From: UBA5336 sp964415675
GTDB lineage: Bacteria > Pseudomonadota > Alphaproteobacteria > Caulobacterales > Hyphomonadaceae
Assembly: GCA_964415675.1 (NCBI GenBank)
Contig: CAYQBG010000009.1
Span: 95,097 to 159,096 of the forward strand
Reading direction: 5' to 3'
Length of the DNA: 64,000 bases
Shown: positions 63,986 through 64,000 of the stretch, piece by piece
Numbering within the stretch: position 1 is the stretch's first letter
How the letters are laid out: each line of letters opens with the position of its first letter
Program-made: the position numbers and the translations under genes
The notes under the pieces: generated by a model
Database searches by the model: none
What the model saw: the letters and a program-made list of their open reading frames with translations, nothing else
What the model was told of the DNA's origin: nothing

Positions 63986-64000
63986 TCATTCCCACTCGAT
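63986..64000 (-). CDS. guaA: GMP synthase, last codons (partial)
   Basis: Read on the minus strand the final 15 bases are ATC GAG TGG GAA TGA, encoding IEWE and stop, the near-invariant C terminus of glutamine-hydrolysing GMP synthase (PPxTIEWE). Only the 3' tip is inside the window, so the call rests on this short signature. Confidence 0.6.
   Translation of the reverse strand: MEWE

Noticed and set aside
63860..64000. A mobile-element attachment site at the guaA end (GAGTGGGA)
   Set aside because: One copy is present in the last bases, but no second copy was noticed in the window and no integrase gene is adjacent, so an actual att pair is not supported.
1..64000. CRISPR arrays, tRNA or rRNA genes, phage modules
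   Set aside because: No regularly spaced repeats, cloverleaf-like sequences, rRNA stretches or phage structural genes were noticed when reading both strands; a covariance search was not possible.

Overview
The window looks like chromosomal DNA of a GC-rich alphaproteobacterium, most likely a Hyphomonadaceae or other Caulobacterales/Rhodobacterales-type marine bacterium. This is an inference. It rests on the FlaF/FlbT flagellin regulators, a FliL/DUF6468/MotE operon, a short divergent FliM, a TonB-dependent receptor, and repeated CtrA-like boxes (TTAA-N7-TTTA) in front of flagellar operons. No rRNA, tRNA or CRISPR array was seen.

Bases 1-11,910 hold ordinary accessory genes: a membrane diguanylate cyclase, CreD, a TM-helix mechanosensitive-type channel, a PlsC-like acyltransferase, a stand-alone receiver protein and a spermidine-synthase-like protein. 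They also hold an arsenic locus (arsR, then an alginate-export-family outer-membrane channel and the ACR3 arsenite pump), a DUF2855 protein and an OmpA-type lipoprotein.

Bases 11,970-25,130 look like a catabolic island in partial decay. The intact genes are a TetR regulator, a Baeyer-Villiger-type monooxygenase, a glutathione transferase, a haloalkane-dehalogenase-like hydrolase, an alternative oxidase, a DUF1330 protein and a formylglycine-type sulfatase. A TonB receptor lacks its 3' third. A second glutathione transferase is cut by an IS3-family element. A metallo-beta-lactamase-fold gene and a Crp/Fnr gene carry frameshifts or stops. Four copies of the motif TAAT-N7-ATTA lie before the receptor/tetR pair, the monooxygenase, the dehalogenase and the sulfatase, suggesting one TetR regulon for uptake and breakdown of a sulfated or halogenated substrate. 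A YeiH-type putative sulfate exporter and a glycerate-kinase-like gene follow.

Bases 27,600-60,610 are an almost complete flagellar locus. Minus strand: flgJ-flgN, flagellin, flaF-flbT-DUF1217. Plus: fliK-flgD. Minus: fliM-motA-(MotC-like)-flgF-flgG-flgA-flgH-fliL. Plus: motB, then flgE-flgK-flgL-flgI. Minus: fliF-fliH-fliN-fliP-fliG. Plus: fliL2-DUF6468-motE. Minus: fliI-crp/fnr. Plus: flgB-flgC-fliE-fliQ-flhA-fliR-flhB-fliJ. Together these encode the export gate, C-ring, rod, rings, hook, filament and stator of one flagellum. Genes for filament cap, FliS, FlgM and a sigma-54 activator were not seen.

Bases 60,840-64,000 carry a soluble diguanylate cyclase, a lipoprotein of unknown function, a PilZ protein with its own CtrA-like box, about 1 kb without a convincing gene, and at the edge the last codons of guaA on the minus strand.
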